Source of the DNA: Verrucomicrobiales bacterium
Lineage (GTDB): Bacteria; Verrucomicrobiota; Verrucomicrobiia; Verrucomicrobiales; SLCJ01
Direction: 5' to 3'
Assembly: GCA_024636835.1 (NCBI GenBank)
Contig: JAGXGH010000107.1
Coordinates: forward strand, 1 to 59,025
Length of the DNA stretch: 59,025 nucleotides
Position 1 is the first letter of the stretch. The number at the start of each line of letters is the position of its first letter. The notes beneath the pieces are model-generated. The model saw nothing but the letters and a program-made list of their open reading frames with translations, was not told the origin of the DNA and searched no databases. Made by a program: the position numbers and the translations under genes. This document shows, piece after piece, positions 1 to 8,264 of the stretch.

Positions 1-493
1 CTCCTATGGCTCCCCAGGTCACGAGATCGGCGATGTATTGCGGGGTAATGGTGTCGAGGAATTCCGTGCCGGCGGGGACGCCCATCTCGGCAAGGTCATG
101 AAGGAGTTGACGTGCAACGTAAAGCCCGCGGTTGATGTCGTAGGAGTCGTCGAGGCAGGGGTCGTTGATGAGCCCTTTCCACCCGACGGTGGTGCGCGGT
201 TTTTCAAAATACACACGCATGACGAGAACCAGTGAATCGTCGTAGTTGGCTGCGATGTCTTTGAGCTTCTGGCCGTATTCGATGGCTGCGGCCGGATCGT
301 GGATCGAGCATGGACCGACAACGACGAGTAAACGATCGTCTTCGCCTTTGAGGATGGCTTCGTTGGTAGCGCGGGTGGCGGCAACGAGTTCTGAGGCCTG
401 CTCGCTTACCGGCACGTCCTTCATCAGAAGTTGCGGGGCGATCAGTGGGTCAATGCCTTCAATGCGGAGGTCGTCGGTGGGTCGGTTGGTCAT
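1..493 (-). CDS. aroG: DAHP synthase, class I, copy 1 (3' end outside window)
   Basis: Class I 3-deoxy-7-phosphoheptulonate synthase condenses phosphoenolpyruvate with erythrose 4-phosphate, the first step of the shikimate pathway. Only the first 164 codons are inside the window; the gene continues past base 1. Reading the minus strand from the ATG at 493 gives the family blocks LLVVVGPCSIHDPAAA, EKPRTTVGWKGL and GVPAGTEFLDT, which hold the active-site K and R (KPRTT) and the metal-binding C (GPCS) known from E. coli AroG. It aligns closely and without gaps of note to the second copy at 1112-2167, so the two are paralogues. A small membrane-protein gene lies 69 bases upstream on the same strand. 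Which aromatic amino acid inhibits it cannot be read from this fragment. Confidence 0.92.
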   Translation of the reverse strand, partial: MTNRPTDDLRIEGIDPLIAPQLLMKDVPVSEQASELVAATRATNEAILKGEDDRLLVVVGPCSIHDPAAAIEYGQKLKDIAANYDDSLVLVMRVYFEKPRTTVGWKGLINDPCLDDSYDINRGLYVARQLLHDLAEMGVPAGTEFLDTITPQYIADLVTWGAIG

Positions 494-562
494 GTGTGTG
501 CAGGGAAAGCGCGAAGCTTAACACAAGACCAATGGAAGGCAACGGGTGGTGAAGGGGGTTCA

Positions 563-940
563 TCAACCGAGGTGAACAGCATACCAATAGATGCCCAACG
601 CGATGTTGATCGCGATTAAAATGACAAGGTGAACCAAGTAGCTGATAGGGGATTTTCGTCGGGATACGTTGCCTTGCCTGCTGGTAAATTTTTGCATCAC
701 GATTGTGTTGGTTAGCCACGCAAGAAAACCTACCCAGATAAACGTGGTTAACAGCGCTTCACTGTAGTTCGGGATTTGCTTGCTGCTCTTCGAGACGACA
801 AGCAAATGAACAATGAGCGGTATACTGGGAATGAGAGCTCCGAATAATGAACCCTGCAATGATGAAGAAATTAACGAATGCATCGACTTTTGCTCGGAAG
901 TATTGCGAGCAAGTGATGGATCGTTTTTATCGTTGCTCAT
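563..940 (-). CDS. Small three-helix membrane protein, unknown function
   Basis: Encodes 125 residues from an ATG. I do not recognise a family. The N-terminal 25 residues are polar. Three hydrophobic segments follow at roughly 26-48, 62-82 and 99-120, with a basic loop (SRQGNVSRRK) between the second and third, which suggests an inner-membrane protein. It lies between the two DAHP synthase genes on the same strand and ends 69 bases before copy 1, so it could be co-transcribed with it. Nothing in the sequence ties it functionally to aromatic biosynthesis. Its base composition is somewhat more AT-rich than the flanking aroG genes. Confidence 0.6.
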   Translation of the reverse strand: MSNDKNDPSLARNTSEQKSMHSLISSSLQGSLFGALIPSIPLIVHLLVVSKSSKQIPNYSEALLTTFIWVGFLAWLTNTIVMQKFTSRQGNVSRRKSPISYLVHLVILIAINIALGIYWYAVHLG

Positions 941-989
941 AGCGAATTATTCTCTCTGTGTGCCAGGCTTCGGTGAGGTTTTCGAGGTC

Positions 990-1029
990 GTTGAAGGAAA
1001 GCTAGGGACGTCTGAAAGCCTTCCCTCCC
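990..1029 (+). repeat. Fragment of interspersed repeat family B (right end)
   Basis: The run GTTGAAGGAAAG, then GGACG, then GAAAGCC and TTCCCTCCC matches the right-hand end of the repeat seen complete at 35076-35176 and 53201-53313. The hairpin core and left end are missing, so this is a decayed or truncated copy downstream of aroG copy 2. Confidence 0.5.
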
Positions 1030-1084
1030 GGTTGAGTATGCCTGTTGGCTGACTCGTTCGAGCTACAGTTGATGTGCTGGGTGC

Positions 1085-1101
1085 GTCGGCAAGATGCCGA
1101 C
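1085..1101 (-). terminator. Hairpin after aroG copy 2, without T-run
   Basis: GTCGGCA, three-base loop, TGCCGAC: a perfect 7-bp stem 11 bases beyond the aroG copy 2 stop codon. No T-tract follows on the minus strand, so intrinsic termination is uncertain. It may instead be an mRNA 3'-end stabiliser or a repeat relic. Confidence 0.3.
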
Positions 1102-1111
1102 ACCACAGAGG

Positions 1112-2167
1112 CTACCCCCTGCGCGTGCGCACGGCCTGGGCGAGGTTTTCGAGCACTTGCTCGGTGGTTTGCCAGTCGATGCAGGCGTCGGTGATGCTTT
1201 GGCCGTAGGTGAGTGTGGATGGGTCGTTGCCGAGGCTTTGGTTGCCGGCGTTGAGGTTGCTCTCGATCATCACGGAAGCGATGGACTTGTCACCGGCGGC
1301 GATTTGTTCGGCGAGGTCGGCGGCGACTTTGGGCTGGTTCTCGTGATTTTTGAGGCTGTTGCCGTGGGAGCAGTCGACCATCAGTTGGGTACGCATTCCA
1401 CGGGAGTCGAGAAGTTCGACGACGCTGGCGATGGAGTCTTTGTCGAAGTTGGGGCCGGCAGTGGACCCGCGGAGAATGAGATGGCAGTCGTCGTTGCCGG
1501 TGGTTTCGACGATGGCGCAAAGTCCTTGGCTGGTGGCTCCGAGGAAGTGATGGCTGCCTTGGGCGGCTTGGATGGCGTCGGCGGCGATTTGGATGCTGCC
1601 GCCGGTGCCGTTTTTGAACCCAACGGGCATGGAGAGGCCGGATGCGAGTTGGCGGTGGTTCTGGCTTTCGGTGGTGCGTGCACCGATGGCCCCCCAGGCA
1701 ATGACGTCGGCGAAGTATTGCGGGCTGATGGTGTCGAGAAACTCAGTGCCTGCTGGCACGCCCATGGTGGCGAGGTCGATGAGTAGCTTGCGCGCAATGC
1801 GGAGGCCTTTGTTGATGTCGTAGGAACTGTCTAGATCCGGGTCGTTGATGAGGCCTTTCCAGCCCACGGTGGTGCGCGGCTTTTCGAAGTAGACACGCAT
1901 CAGAATGAGCAAGTCATCGCTGTGCTTGTCGATGGCGTCGCGAATGAGTTGCGCGTATTCGATGGCTGCGGCCGGGTCGTGGATCGAGCACGGGCCGACG
2001 ACGACGAGCAGGCGATCATCTGTGCCATGAAGAATGTTTCTGGCGGCGGTGCGGGTATGCGCGACGAGATGTGCTTCGTCATCTTCGAGTGGGAGTCGCT
2101 TTTCGAGCAGAACCGGAGAGATGAGCGGGTCGATGTTGCGGATGCGCAGGTTGTCGGTGATGTCCAT
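1112..2167 (-). CDS. aroG: DAHP synthase, class I, copy 2
   Basis: A complete 351-residue class I DAHP synthase, the same length as E. coli AroG (350). Motifs in order are GPCSIHDPAAAIEYA, KPRTTVGWKGLINDP, GAIGARTTESQNHRQLASG, PVGFKNGTGG, FLGATSQG, RGSTAGPNFD and VDCSHGNSLKNHENQP, covering the PEP, sugar-phosphate and metal sites. I chose the ATG at 2167. A TTG at 2188 would add seven residues, but it lies inside the heptamer microsatellite. No clear Shine-Dalgarno precedes the ATG. Having two copies (see 1-493) is typical where isoenzymes answer to different feedback inhibitors; which one this is cannot be told by eye. Confidence 0.95.
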   Translation of the reverse strand: MDITDNLRIRNIDPLISPVLLEKRLPLEDDEAHLVAHTRTAARNILHGTDDRLLVVVGPCSIHDPAAAIEYAQLIRDAIDKHSDDLLILMRVYFEKPRTTVGWKGLINDPDLDSSYDINKGLRIARKLLIDLATMGVPAGTEFLDTISPQYFADVIAWGAIGARTTESQNHRQLASGLSMPVGFKNGTGGSIQIAADAIQAAQGSHHFLGATSQGLCAIVETTGNDDCHLILRGSTAGPNFDKDSIASVVELLDSRGMRTQLMVDCSHGNSLKNHENQPKVAADLAEQIAAGDKSIASVMIESNLNAGNQSLGNDPSTLTYGQSITDACIDWQTTEQVLENLAQAVRTRRG

Positions 2168-2175
2168 GGAGTGAT

Positions 2176-2252
2176 GGTCAATGGTCAATGGTCAATGGTC
2201 AATGGTCAATGGAGAATGGAGAATGGAGAATGGAGAATGGAGAATGGAGAAT
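2176..2252. repeat. Heptanucleotide microsatellite, 5 + 6 units
   Basis: Five exact GGTCAAT units (2176-2210) run directly into six exact GGAGAAT units (2211-2252), so eleven 7-bp units sit immediately upstream of the aroG copy 2 ATG (8 bases from the start codon). The two unit types differ by two bases, which suggests one array that diverged and then re-expanded. Seven-base units change helical phase and promoter spacing when copy number changes. Confidence 0.95.
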
Positions 2253-2309
2253 GGAGGGGCGGTCGGTTGGGGCGCAGTCACGCGATGGAGAATGGTGGGG
2301 GCTTTGGGA

Positions 2310-2340
2310 AATAGGTCTCAGAGGTCCTCTAAGACCTATT
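2310..2340. promoter_or_regulatory. 31-nt near-perfect palindrome between divergent genes
   Basis: AATAGGTCT, C, AGAGG, T, CCTCT, A, AGACCTATT: every position pairs except one C/A mismatch and the central T. It lies between aroG copy 2 (start 2167, minus) and the LOG gene (start 2438, plus). A second small inverted repeat, CGTGT...ACACG, is at 2359-2374. These could be an operator or a bidirectional hairpin. There is no T-run on either side, so a terminator is less likely. Confidence 0.4.
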
Positions 2341-2437
2341 CGTGTGGTGAGGGTTATCCGTGTGAGGTAACACGTTCCATGGCTCGCAACAATAATGGCA
2401 ATTGACGCTGATGCCTCCTTGGCGATGATGGATCACT

Positions 2438-3628
2438 ATGAGTCGAAAGAAATCAGTTTCCACCCCGGGTGGAGCCAAGTTGGATGATACGGAAACCGCA
2501 GGCATCGATGCGCTTGAGGAGCGCGATTTCACTGCCGGTGGAATTATTGGGTTGCCAGAAGACTACCGTGCAACGACGGGCAACAAAGAGCTCGACTCGC
2601 AGCTTCAGGAGATTGTCGCTAATTGGGCGTGTCAGGATTCGTGCAATGGCTTGGTTCGCGAGATGATCATCACCGCACTGAAGGTCGGTCGCGATGGGAC
2701 GGGGCAGGGGGATATGAAGCTCATCAACCGAGCGCTGAAGGAGATGCGGGTGGCGAACAAAATGTTCCAACCCTATCGCAATCACCGCAAGGTGGTGTGC
2801 TATGGCTCGGCGCGGACCCCGTCCTCCGAGCCTGCGTATCGTTCGGCGGTGCAGTTTGCTGCGAAGATGCGCGACAAGGGATGGATGGCGATCACAGGTG
2901 CTGGCGATGGGATTATGGGTGGTGCGCAACTTGGCGCGGGGCGTGAGCACAGTTTCGGGCTGAACATTGACCTGCCCTTTGAACAGGATGCCAACGAGAC
3001 GATCCGCGACGATGAAAAGCTGGTAACGTTTAACTATTTCTTCACGCGTAAACTTTCGTTTGTGAAAGAGGGCGACGCCTTTGTGCTTTTACCCGGCGGA
3101 TTCGGGACCATGGACGAGGGGTTCGAGATCCTGACTTTGATGCAAACGGGTAAGGCGGCGATTCAGCCGGTGGTACTTCTCGACGAACCAGGCGGTACGT
3201 ATTGGAAGACTTTTTACCGCTTTATTCAGGAGCATCTGTTGCGCGACGAACTAATCTCTCCAGCGGACATGGGGTTTATGTTCGTCACCGATAGCGTTGA
3301 TGAGGCGGTTGATGAAGTGCTGCGATTCTACACCAATTTTCACTCCTATCGTTTCTGCCACGATAAGATGTCGATTCGCATGCATCACGAACTTCACGAT
3401 GATGCCGTTGACGAGCTGAATAAGAAATTCGGTGATCTCCTGGTCAGCGGGAAATTTGAGAAAGGGAGCGCGCTGCCACAGGAAACAAACGAGCCGCAAT
3501 TAAAGGAATTGCCACGCCTTATCTGCAAACCACATCGGCGGAGTTTTGGACGTTGGCGTCGGTTGATTGACTTCCTGAACGTCGCGAAGTTGGCGGACAG
3601 CGTGGACACGAGTGTCAAGGCTTCGTAG
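2438..3628 (+). CDS. LOG-family protein (nucleotide 5'-monophosphate nucleosidase-like), long form
   Basis: A 396-residue protein with a LOG/TIGR00730 Rossmann core. The signature PGGFGTMDE is near residue 218 and the upstream glycine-rich segment GAGDGIMGGAQLGAG is near residue 155. LOG proteins cleave the N-glycosidic bond of nucleoside 5'-monophosphates. Short ones (about 190 aa) are cytokinin-activating phosphoribohydrolases, and long ones such as E. coli PpnN work in nucleotide salvage. Here about 110 residues precede and 110 follow the core, so it resembles the long class, but I cannot match its end domains to PpnN by eye. ATG start at 2438; 42 bases separate it from tlyA downstream. 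It was formerly annotated as a lysine decarboxylase-like family. Confidence 0.85.
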   Translation: MSRKKSVSTPGGAKLDDTETAGIDALEERDFTAGGIIGLPEDYRATTGNKELDSQLQEIVANWACQDSCNGLVREMIITALKVGRDGTGQGDMKLINRALKEMRVANKMFQPYRNHRKVVCYGSARTPSSEPAYRSAVQFAAKMRDKGWMAITGAGDGIMGGAQLGAGREHSFGLNIDLPFEQDANETIRDDEKLVTFNYFFTRKLSFVKEGDAFVLLPGGFGTMDEGFEILTLMQTGKAAIQPVVLLDEPGGTYWKTFYRFIQEHLLRDELISPADMGFMFVTDSVDEAVDEVLRFYTNFHSYRFCHDKMSIRMHHELHDDAVDELNKKFGDLLVSGKFEKGSALPQETNEPQLKELPRLICKPHRRSFGRWRRLIDFLNVAKLADSVDTSVKAS

Positions 3629-3670
3629 ATAGGGGTAGAAAGTCTAAGGAAGAGAGTATAAAGGGGATCG

Positions 3671-4399
3671 ATGGCAAAAGGTGAACGTTTGGATGTGGCG
3701 ATTGTTTCGCGTGGGTTGTGCGACTCACGTGAACAGGCGCGGCGTTTGATCCTCGCCGGCGAGGTGAAGGTGAACGACCAATTGGTGGACAAAGCTTCGC
3801 GGAAGGTGGGAGAGGATGATCGGATCGAACTCAAAACGAAGCCGAAGTATGTCGGGCGCGGTGGATTGAAGTTGGAAGGCGCACTGGATCATTTTGAAGT
3901 GGACCCGATGGGCTGGGTTTGTGCGGACATCGGTGCGTCGACCGGTGGATTTACCGACTGTCTTCTGCAACGTGGAGCGGCGAAGGTGTATTGTTTTGAC
4001 GTGGGGACAAACCAACTCGTCTATCGGATCCGCGAAGACGAGCGCGTGGTCGCGCGGGAAAAATTTAACGCGCGCTATCTGACGCCGGAGGATGTTGGCG
4101 AAGCGGTGAAGCTGGCGGTGATGGATTTGTCGTTCATTTCGCTGACGAAAGTCCTGCCGGCGGTTTTCAGCGTCCTTGCGGATGATGGGATGGTCGTGTG
4201 TTTGATTAAACCTCAATTTGAGCTGGATCGCGACGATATCGGAAAAGGCGGCATCGTCCGCGATGACAAGTTAAGACAGAAAGCGGTGGACAAAATCCGC
4301 GAATTCGTGCGCGATGCAGGTAGACAGTGGCGTGGTGTGACGGAATCCTCTATCACCGGCACTGACGGGAATCAGGAATATTTGGCATGGATTGCATAG
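3671..4399 (+). CDS. tlyA: TlyA-family rRNA 2'-O-methyltransferase
   Basis: A 242-residue protein with an N-terminal S4 RNA-binding domain (residues 1-60: GERLDVAIVSRGL...SREQARRLILAGEVKVN) followed by an FtsJ-like SAM methyltransferase domain. The SAM loop DIGASTGGFTDCLLQRGA is near residue 87, VMDLSFISL near 152 and LIKPQFEL near 178. TlyA enzymes methylate 2'-O of cytidines in 16S and/or 23S rRNA; some family members are called haemolysins for historical reasons. The ATG is preceded by AAGGGG seven bases upstream. The 3' end overlaps the nadK start by 13 bases, so the two are very likely translationally coupled. Confidence 0.93.
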   Translation: MAKGERLDVAIVSRGLCDSREQARRLILAGEVKVNDQLVDKASRKVGEDDRIELKTKPKYVGRGGLKLEGALDHFEVDPMGWVCADIGASTGGFTDCLLQRGAAKVYCFDVGTNQLVYRIREDERVVAREKFNARYLTPEDVGEAVKLAVMDLSFISLTKVLPAVFSVLADDGMVVCLIKPQFELDRDDIGKGGIVRDDKLRQKAVDKIREFVRDAGRQWRGVTESSITGTDGNQEYLAWIA

Positions 4400-5250
4400 G
4401 TATCACCGCGAACGATGAGAAAGATGGAGCCGCAGCGTTTTTGAAACGCTTCGTCCCTGCGCTGGAGGCGCGCGGCGTGCGGGTGGTTCTCGACGAGTTG
4501 AGCGCATCATTTACCGCTGGCGAAGGCGTGCCTTTTGACCAGATGGTTAATGAGGCGGAGATGGTGGTGGTGCTCGGCGGCGACGGCACGATGCTGCATG
4601 CTGTCCAAAAAATGTTGCCCAATTTAAAACCGACCATTGGGGTGAATGTTGGGACACTTGGGTTTTTGACCTTCTCGCAAGGTGACGACCCCGAGGAGAC
4701 GGCGAGGATTTTGGTTGATGGTGAATTTCGGATCAGTCCGAGGCGCTTGGTCGAGGGAGTCGTCAAGCGAGACGGCCGTGAGCTGTGCCGTGTGCAGGCG
4801 CTGAATGAGATCACCCTGACGCGTAGCAATGTGGCACGGATGATTCGTGTGGAAGCCAGCGTTCGCGGCGACTTGCTGAACCGCTATCATGCCGACGGTT
4901 TGATTATTTCCACGCCGACTGGATCGACGGCGTATTCAATGTCTGCGGGGGGGCCTATTGTGTCGCCTGCGGCTGAGGTGATTCTTCTCACGCCGATTTG
5001 TCCGCATGCCTTAAGCAACCGGGCGGTGGTGGTTGGTGACGATGAGGCGATTGATCTACAAGTTGTAACGCCTAGTCCTGATGACCGTGTGGTGCTGACT
5101 GTGGATGGTTACGAGCGTCATGTGATTGTCGAAGGCGATGTGCTCGAAGTGCGCCTCGCGAGTGAGTTTCTCCCCTTGGGGATGCGGACCGATCGCTCGT
5201 TTTATGAGATTTTGCGGCGTAAATTGCGTTGGCACGGGTCCAACGTGTAG
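4387..5250 (+). CDS. nadK: NAD kinase
   Basis: ATP-dependent NAD kinase (287 aa) makes NADP+ from NAD+. The diagnostic GGDGTML motif is at about residues 64-70, followed by NVGTLGFLTF, then the NAD-binding NEITLTRSN and DGLIISTPTGSTAYSMSAGG. The length is normal for bacterial NadK. The ATG at 4387 lies inside the last codons of tlyA; this tlyA-nadK pairing is common in bacteria (in some, with recN next). A hairpin terminator follows directly after the stop. Confidence 0.95.
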   Translation: MDCIGITANDEKDGAAAFLKRFVPALEARGVRVVLDELSASFTAGEGVPFDQMVNEAEMVVVLGGDGTMLHAVQKMLPNLKPTIGVNVGTLGFLTFSQGDDPEETARILVDGEFRISPRRLVEGVVKRDGRELCRVQALNEITLTRSNVARMIRVEASVRGDLLNRYHADGLIISTPTGSTAYSMSAGGPIVSPAAEVILLTPICPHALSNRAVVVGDDEAIDLQVVTPSPDDRVVLTVDGYERHVIVEGDVLEVRLASEFLPLGMRTDRSFYEILRRKLRWHGSNV

Positions 5251-5278
5251 TTTTTTGGCGTATTGGCCGCCAAAAATT
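5251..5278 (+). terminator. Rho-independent terminator after nadK
   Basis: TTTTTGGCG (5253-5261), seven-base loop, CGCCAAAAA (5269-5277): a perfect 9-bp stem starting three bases after the nadK stop. The A/T ends make it usable in either direction. The T-run on the plus side is short. Confidence 0.6.
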
Positions 5279-5311
5279 GAACGCTGAAAGGCATTGTCGT
5301 TCCAATCGGGT

Positions 5312-5854
5312 ATGGGGAAATTCTATGATTGTGCGTTTATACGAATGCCGGTTTGCCTGCTTGTTGTGATAGCTTTCGCGGGATGCGGCGCTGGCAACAA
5401 AGAACGTGCGGTGAGCGAATTACACTTCGAAATTCAGCCTCTCACGTCACCGGAACGTGGGATCGCCATGTCCATTTTCTCAGGTCGTTCTGAATGGGTG
5501 CATCAGTATTTTACCAGTGAGGAATTACATGCGGAACTGGGTGAGCTCTTAGGACGAACGGTGGAGGATGTCGGGGCTTCGCTTACTGTGGCTGCCTCTG
5601 AGGATTCTGAATTTCGCTATGTTTTGAGGGCTAAAGGAGAGGATAGCGAAAAGGCGGCAGTTTTGGCTAGTGAGGCTCTCTTTCGCTTTGAAGATCACTT
5701 GATCGAATCTCAGCGACGTATCAGCGAAGAATCGATCGCGCATTTGGAGAAGCAGATTGAGCTACAGAAGTTAAAGGTGGCGGCAGCGAAGGCGGAGATG
5801 GATGCGGCTTATGAGAAGTTAAAAGAGGTCGATACAGAAGGGGAGCTTGAATGA
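5312..5854 (+). CDS. Putative lipoprotein with C-terminal coiled coil
   Basis: Unknown function. From the ATG at 5312 the protein has 180 residues. It starts with a short lipoprotein signal (basic N-terminus, CLLVVIAFAGC lipobox) and so is probably tethered to a membrane. The last 60 residues are strongly helical and heptad-like (SIAHLEKQIELQKLKVAAAKAEMDAA split over the coil) and rich in K and E. The middle part (SGRSEWVHQYFTSEELHAELG) faintly recalls polysaccharide co-polymerase/Wzz periplasmic domains, but I do not claim membership. A TTG at 5294 is a possible alternative start. Sulfatase 1 follows after 63 bases. Confidence 0.6.
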   Translation: MGKFYDCAFIRMPVCLLVVIAFAGCGAGNKERAVSELHFEIQPLTSPERGIAMSIFSGRSEWVHQYFTSEELHAELGELLGRTVEDVGASLTVAASEDSEFRYVLRAKGEDSEKAAVLASEALFRFEDHLIESQRRISEESIAHLEKQIELQKLKVAAAKAEMDAAYEKLKEVDTEGELE

Positions 5855-5917
5855 GCTTGGAAGATTTCCGGCTTTGCTGTGTATATTAGGGATCTAAATG
5901 TAGTTTCCTCCAGGTAT

Positions 5918-7426
5918 ATGAAGTGTTCCATTGCTCTCTCTTTGATTCTCTCCGCGGTGTTCGTCTATGCTGGACATCCAAATGTGTTGTTCATTTATGG
6001 CGACGATGTCGGCTATGGTGATGTTGGTGCTTATGGATCAAAAATGATCCCGACGCCTAATATCGATAAGCTGGCCAGTGAAGGATTGCGCTTTACCGAT
6101 GGGCACTGCTCCGCCGCTACGTGCACACCATCAAGATTTTCGCTGCTTACGGGGATTCATGGATTTCGAGAGAATGTTCGTATTCTTCCTCCAAACGCGC
6201 CGTTAACCATTCCGACTGACCGGCTGACGCTGCCGAAGCTTTTCAAACAGGCGGGATACACCACGGCGATTGTCGGCAAGTGGCATCTTGGAATTGGTGC
6301 GAAGGGGAGTTCGGTGGACTGGAATGAGGAAGTGAAGCCAGGCCCTCTTGAGGTAGGCTTCGATTGGTCGTTCCTTCTTCCGTCGACGAATGATCGCGTG
6401 CCGTGTGTTTACGTGCGTGACCACCGGGTAGAGAACCTGGATTCGAGCGACCCGCTTTTTGTCAGTAAGCAAAAGCCTGCGGACGTGGATGTGACCGAGT
6501 ATCCTGATGGTAAGAAGAATCCCGAATCGATGACATTTTATCGCAGCACGCACGGACACAACGACTCCGTGATCAATGGGATCGGGCGCATTGGATTCCA
6601 GTGGGGTGGGAAATCCGCATTGTGGGATGATGCGACGATGTCTGATGTGTTCGTCAAAGAGGCAAAGGATTTCCTCGCCACGCGGAAAGGAAAGGACGAG
6701 CCGTTCTTCCTGTATTTTTCTTCGCAGGACATCCATGTTCCGCGCGTGCCGCATCCGCGATTCCGTGGCGCCACCAAGTTAGGCTACCGAGGTGATGCGA
6801 TGGTGCAGTTTGATTGGACGACAGGTGAGTTGATGAAAGCGCTCGAAGAATACGGTCTCGCCGACAACACGATTGTGATTTTTTCCAGTGACAATGGACC
6901 GGTGTATGACGATGGATACGACGATGGTACAACGGTTCACACATCGACCAAGGAGAGCGATCGTGGACACGATGGGTCGGGGATTTATCGTGGTGGAAAA
7001 TATCAGATTTACGAGGGGGGCACGCGTGTTCCCTTCATCATCAAGTGGCCGGGGAAGATTGAGCCGGGTGTGTCTGACGCCTTGGTGAATCAGATCGATT
7101 TCCTGGCATCGTTCGCGGAAATGTTCGATATCGAGTTAGCGGCAGATGATGCTCCAGACAGTCGCAGCACACTTTCGGCATTCCTCGGCAAGGACGCTAT
7201 CGGTTCGAAGTTTCTCGTCCAAGAAGCACGAGGGCTAGCTCTCCGCGAAGGACCGTGGAAGCTCATCCAGAGCGGCAAGAAAACGGAACTCTATAACTTG
7301 GACAAAGACCCGAGTGAACAGAATAACATTGCGGCTAAAAACTCGGATCGCGTGAAGTCGATGTCTGATCAGCTCGATAAGATTCGTGCCACCAAGAGAG
7401 GCGTGCGTGGTCTCGAATTGAAGTAG
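5918..7426 (+). CDS. Secreted sulfatase, Cys-type (sulfatase 1)
   Basis: A 502-residue type I sulfatase with a signal peptide (KCSIALSLILSAVFVYAG). The N-terminal metal-binding IYGDDVGYGDVGAYG is followed by the CTPSR signature with C69, the cysteine that is converted to formylglycine in this family. Downstream are GKWHLG and SDNG/GRGHDGSG-type blocks that complete the calcium and sulfate site. Substrates are probably sulfated polysaccharides, but the specificity subfamily cannot be assigned by eye. Start chosen at the ATG at 5918, because upstream GTG codons would precede the signal peptide by 13 residues. No formylglycine-generating enzyme or anaerobic maturase is in the window. Confidence 0.92.
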   Translation: MKCSIALSLILSAVFVYAGHPNVLFIYGDDVGYGDVGAYGSKMIPTPNIDKLASEGLRFTDGHCSAATCTPSRFSLLTGIHGFRENVRILPPNAPLTIPTDRLTLPKLFKQAGYTTAIVGKWHLGIGAKGSSVDWNEEVKPGPLEVGFDWSFLLPSTNDRVPCVYVRDHRVENLDSSDPLFVSKQKPADVDVTEYPDGKKNPESMTFYRSTHGHNDSVINGIGRIGFQWGGKSALWDDATMSDVFVKEAKDFLATRKGKDEPFFLYFSSQDIHVPRVPHPRFRGATKLGYRGDAMVQFDWTTGELMKALEEYGLADNTIVIFSSDNGPVYDDGYDDGTTVHTSTKESDRGHDGSGIYRGGKYQIYEGGTRVPFIIKWPGKIEPGVSDALVNQIDFLASFAEMFDIELAADDAPDSRSTLSAFLGKDAIGSKFLVQEARGLALREGPWKLIQSGKKTELYNLDKDPSEQNNIAAKNSDRVKSMSDQLDKIRATKRGVRGLELK

Positions 7427-7464
7427 TCACGACGGTCGTAAAAGTCGCGATGCTTGTGTATTCG

Positions 7465-8028
7465 CTAAGCGGATGCCTCGTGAATGGCATCCGTCCACGC
7501 ACGGTGCTCAGCGCTGATGGTTGCTGCTGCCAAGTTTGCTGAAATTTCGGTGAAAGTCGGTTCGACGATTCCTTCTTCCGTGAGTTGTAACTCATCGGCG
7601 ATGAGCTCGGGTAGCGCTTTGCGAGCCACCGCCCAACACGCCCATGCACGGGCAATTCGTAGTCCTAGGTTTGGTCCAGACATTCGCGTGGCGAGGTGTT
7701 GGAAATGACGGCGAGGGTTGCCGAGGAATCCGAACTTATCTCCTTCACGGATGATGAACGCGAGTGCTCGATACGGAAACAGTGAGGTATCGAGTCGCGC
7801 TCGATCGTCATCTGCCCAGTTAGCGAAATTTGTGGAAAGCGCGCGATTTATCATCAAGATCGCTTGCGCGGGGAGGCTCTCAAGCCACCGCGACTGCGCG
7901 CACTCAAGTGCGGTTTGGTAGAACGTGGGGCCCTTGGATTTACCGCGGAATGGAGCCAGGGCGGATGCCGGGCGCCGTTCGGTGACCGTTGGTAAATAAG
8001 GACAGGGTTGCGGGTTCGCTGCGTTCAT
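7465..8028 (-). CDS. Conserved-looking protein of unknown function, operon end
   Basis: 187 residues from the ATG at 8028, which overlaps the TGA of the preceding gene as ATGA, a strong sign of translational coupling. No signal peptide or membrane segment is seen. The body is mostly helical and rich in W, A and R (SRWLESLPAQAILMINRAL; ARAWACWAVARKALPELIAD). I do not recognise a family. It faces sulfatase 1 tail to tail, with 38 bases between them. Confidence 0.65.
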   Translation of the reverse strand: MNAANPQPCPYLPTVTERRPASALAPFRGKSKGPTFYQTALECAQSRWLESLPAQAILMINRALSTNFANWADDDRARLDTSLFPYRALAFIIREGDKFGFLGNPRRHFQHLATRMSGPNLGLRIARAWACWAVARKALPELIADELQLTEEGIVEPTFTEISANLAAATISAEHRAWTDAIHEASA

Positions 8029-8264
8029 TTCTCCCAATTGATGAACAACATGGCGGTGAGAACCAAACTCACGGCCCAGAGGATCCATCCTGTTTCGATG
8101 AAGTAGGCCAGGCCTACTAAGGCGACTCCAATCACCATCCGCTGCGGATTGTAGTTGTTGCGTTTTTCGTGCCATAGCACCGCTGAGCCGATCAAGCCGA
8201 ATAGCACTGTCGCGCTGATCCAAAGAGGGTCGAAAGAAAACGCGACTGTGGGAGTGAAGCTCAT
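8025..8264 (-). CDS. Small membrane protein (79 aa)
   Basis: Two or three hydrophobic stretches (PLWISATVLFGLIGSAVLW, then MVIGVALVGLAYF and ILWAVSLVLTAMLFI) fill almost the whole protein. It overlaps the upstream endonuclease-family gene by 4 bases (8261-8264) and the downstream gene by 4 bases (8025-8028). It is therefore the middle gene of a tightly coupled trio and probably functions with them in the membrane. No function is recognisable. Confidence 0.7.
   Translation of the reverse strand: MSFTPTVAFSFDPLWISATVLFGLIGSAVLWHEKRNNYNPQRMVIGVALVGLAYFIETGWILWAVSLVLTAMLFINWEK

Noticed and set aside
1094..1786. 230-codon V/G/A-rich open frame on the plus strand
   Set aside because: Mirror of aroG copy 2; its composition follows from the GC-rich third positions of the real gene.
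2168..2188. TTG at 2188 as start of aroG copy 2
   Set aside because: Adds seven residues encoded partly by the microsatellite; the ATG at 2167 begins the conserved sequence.
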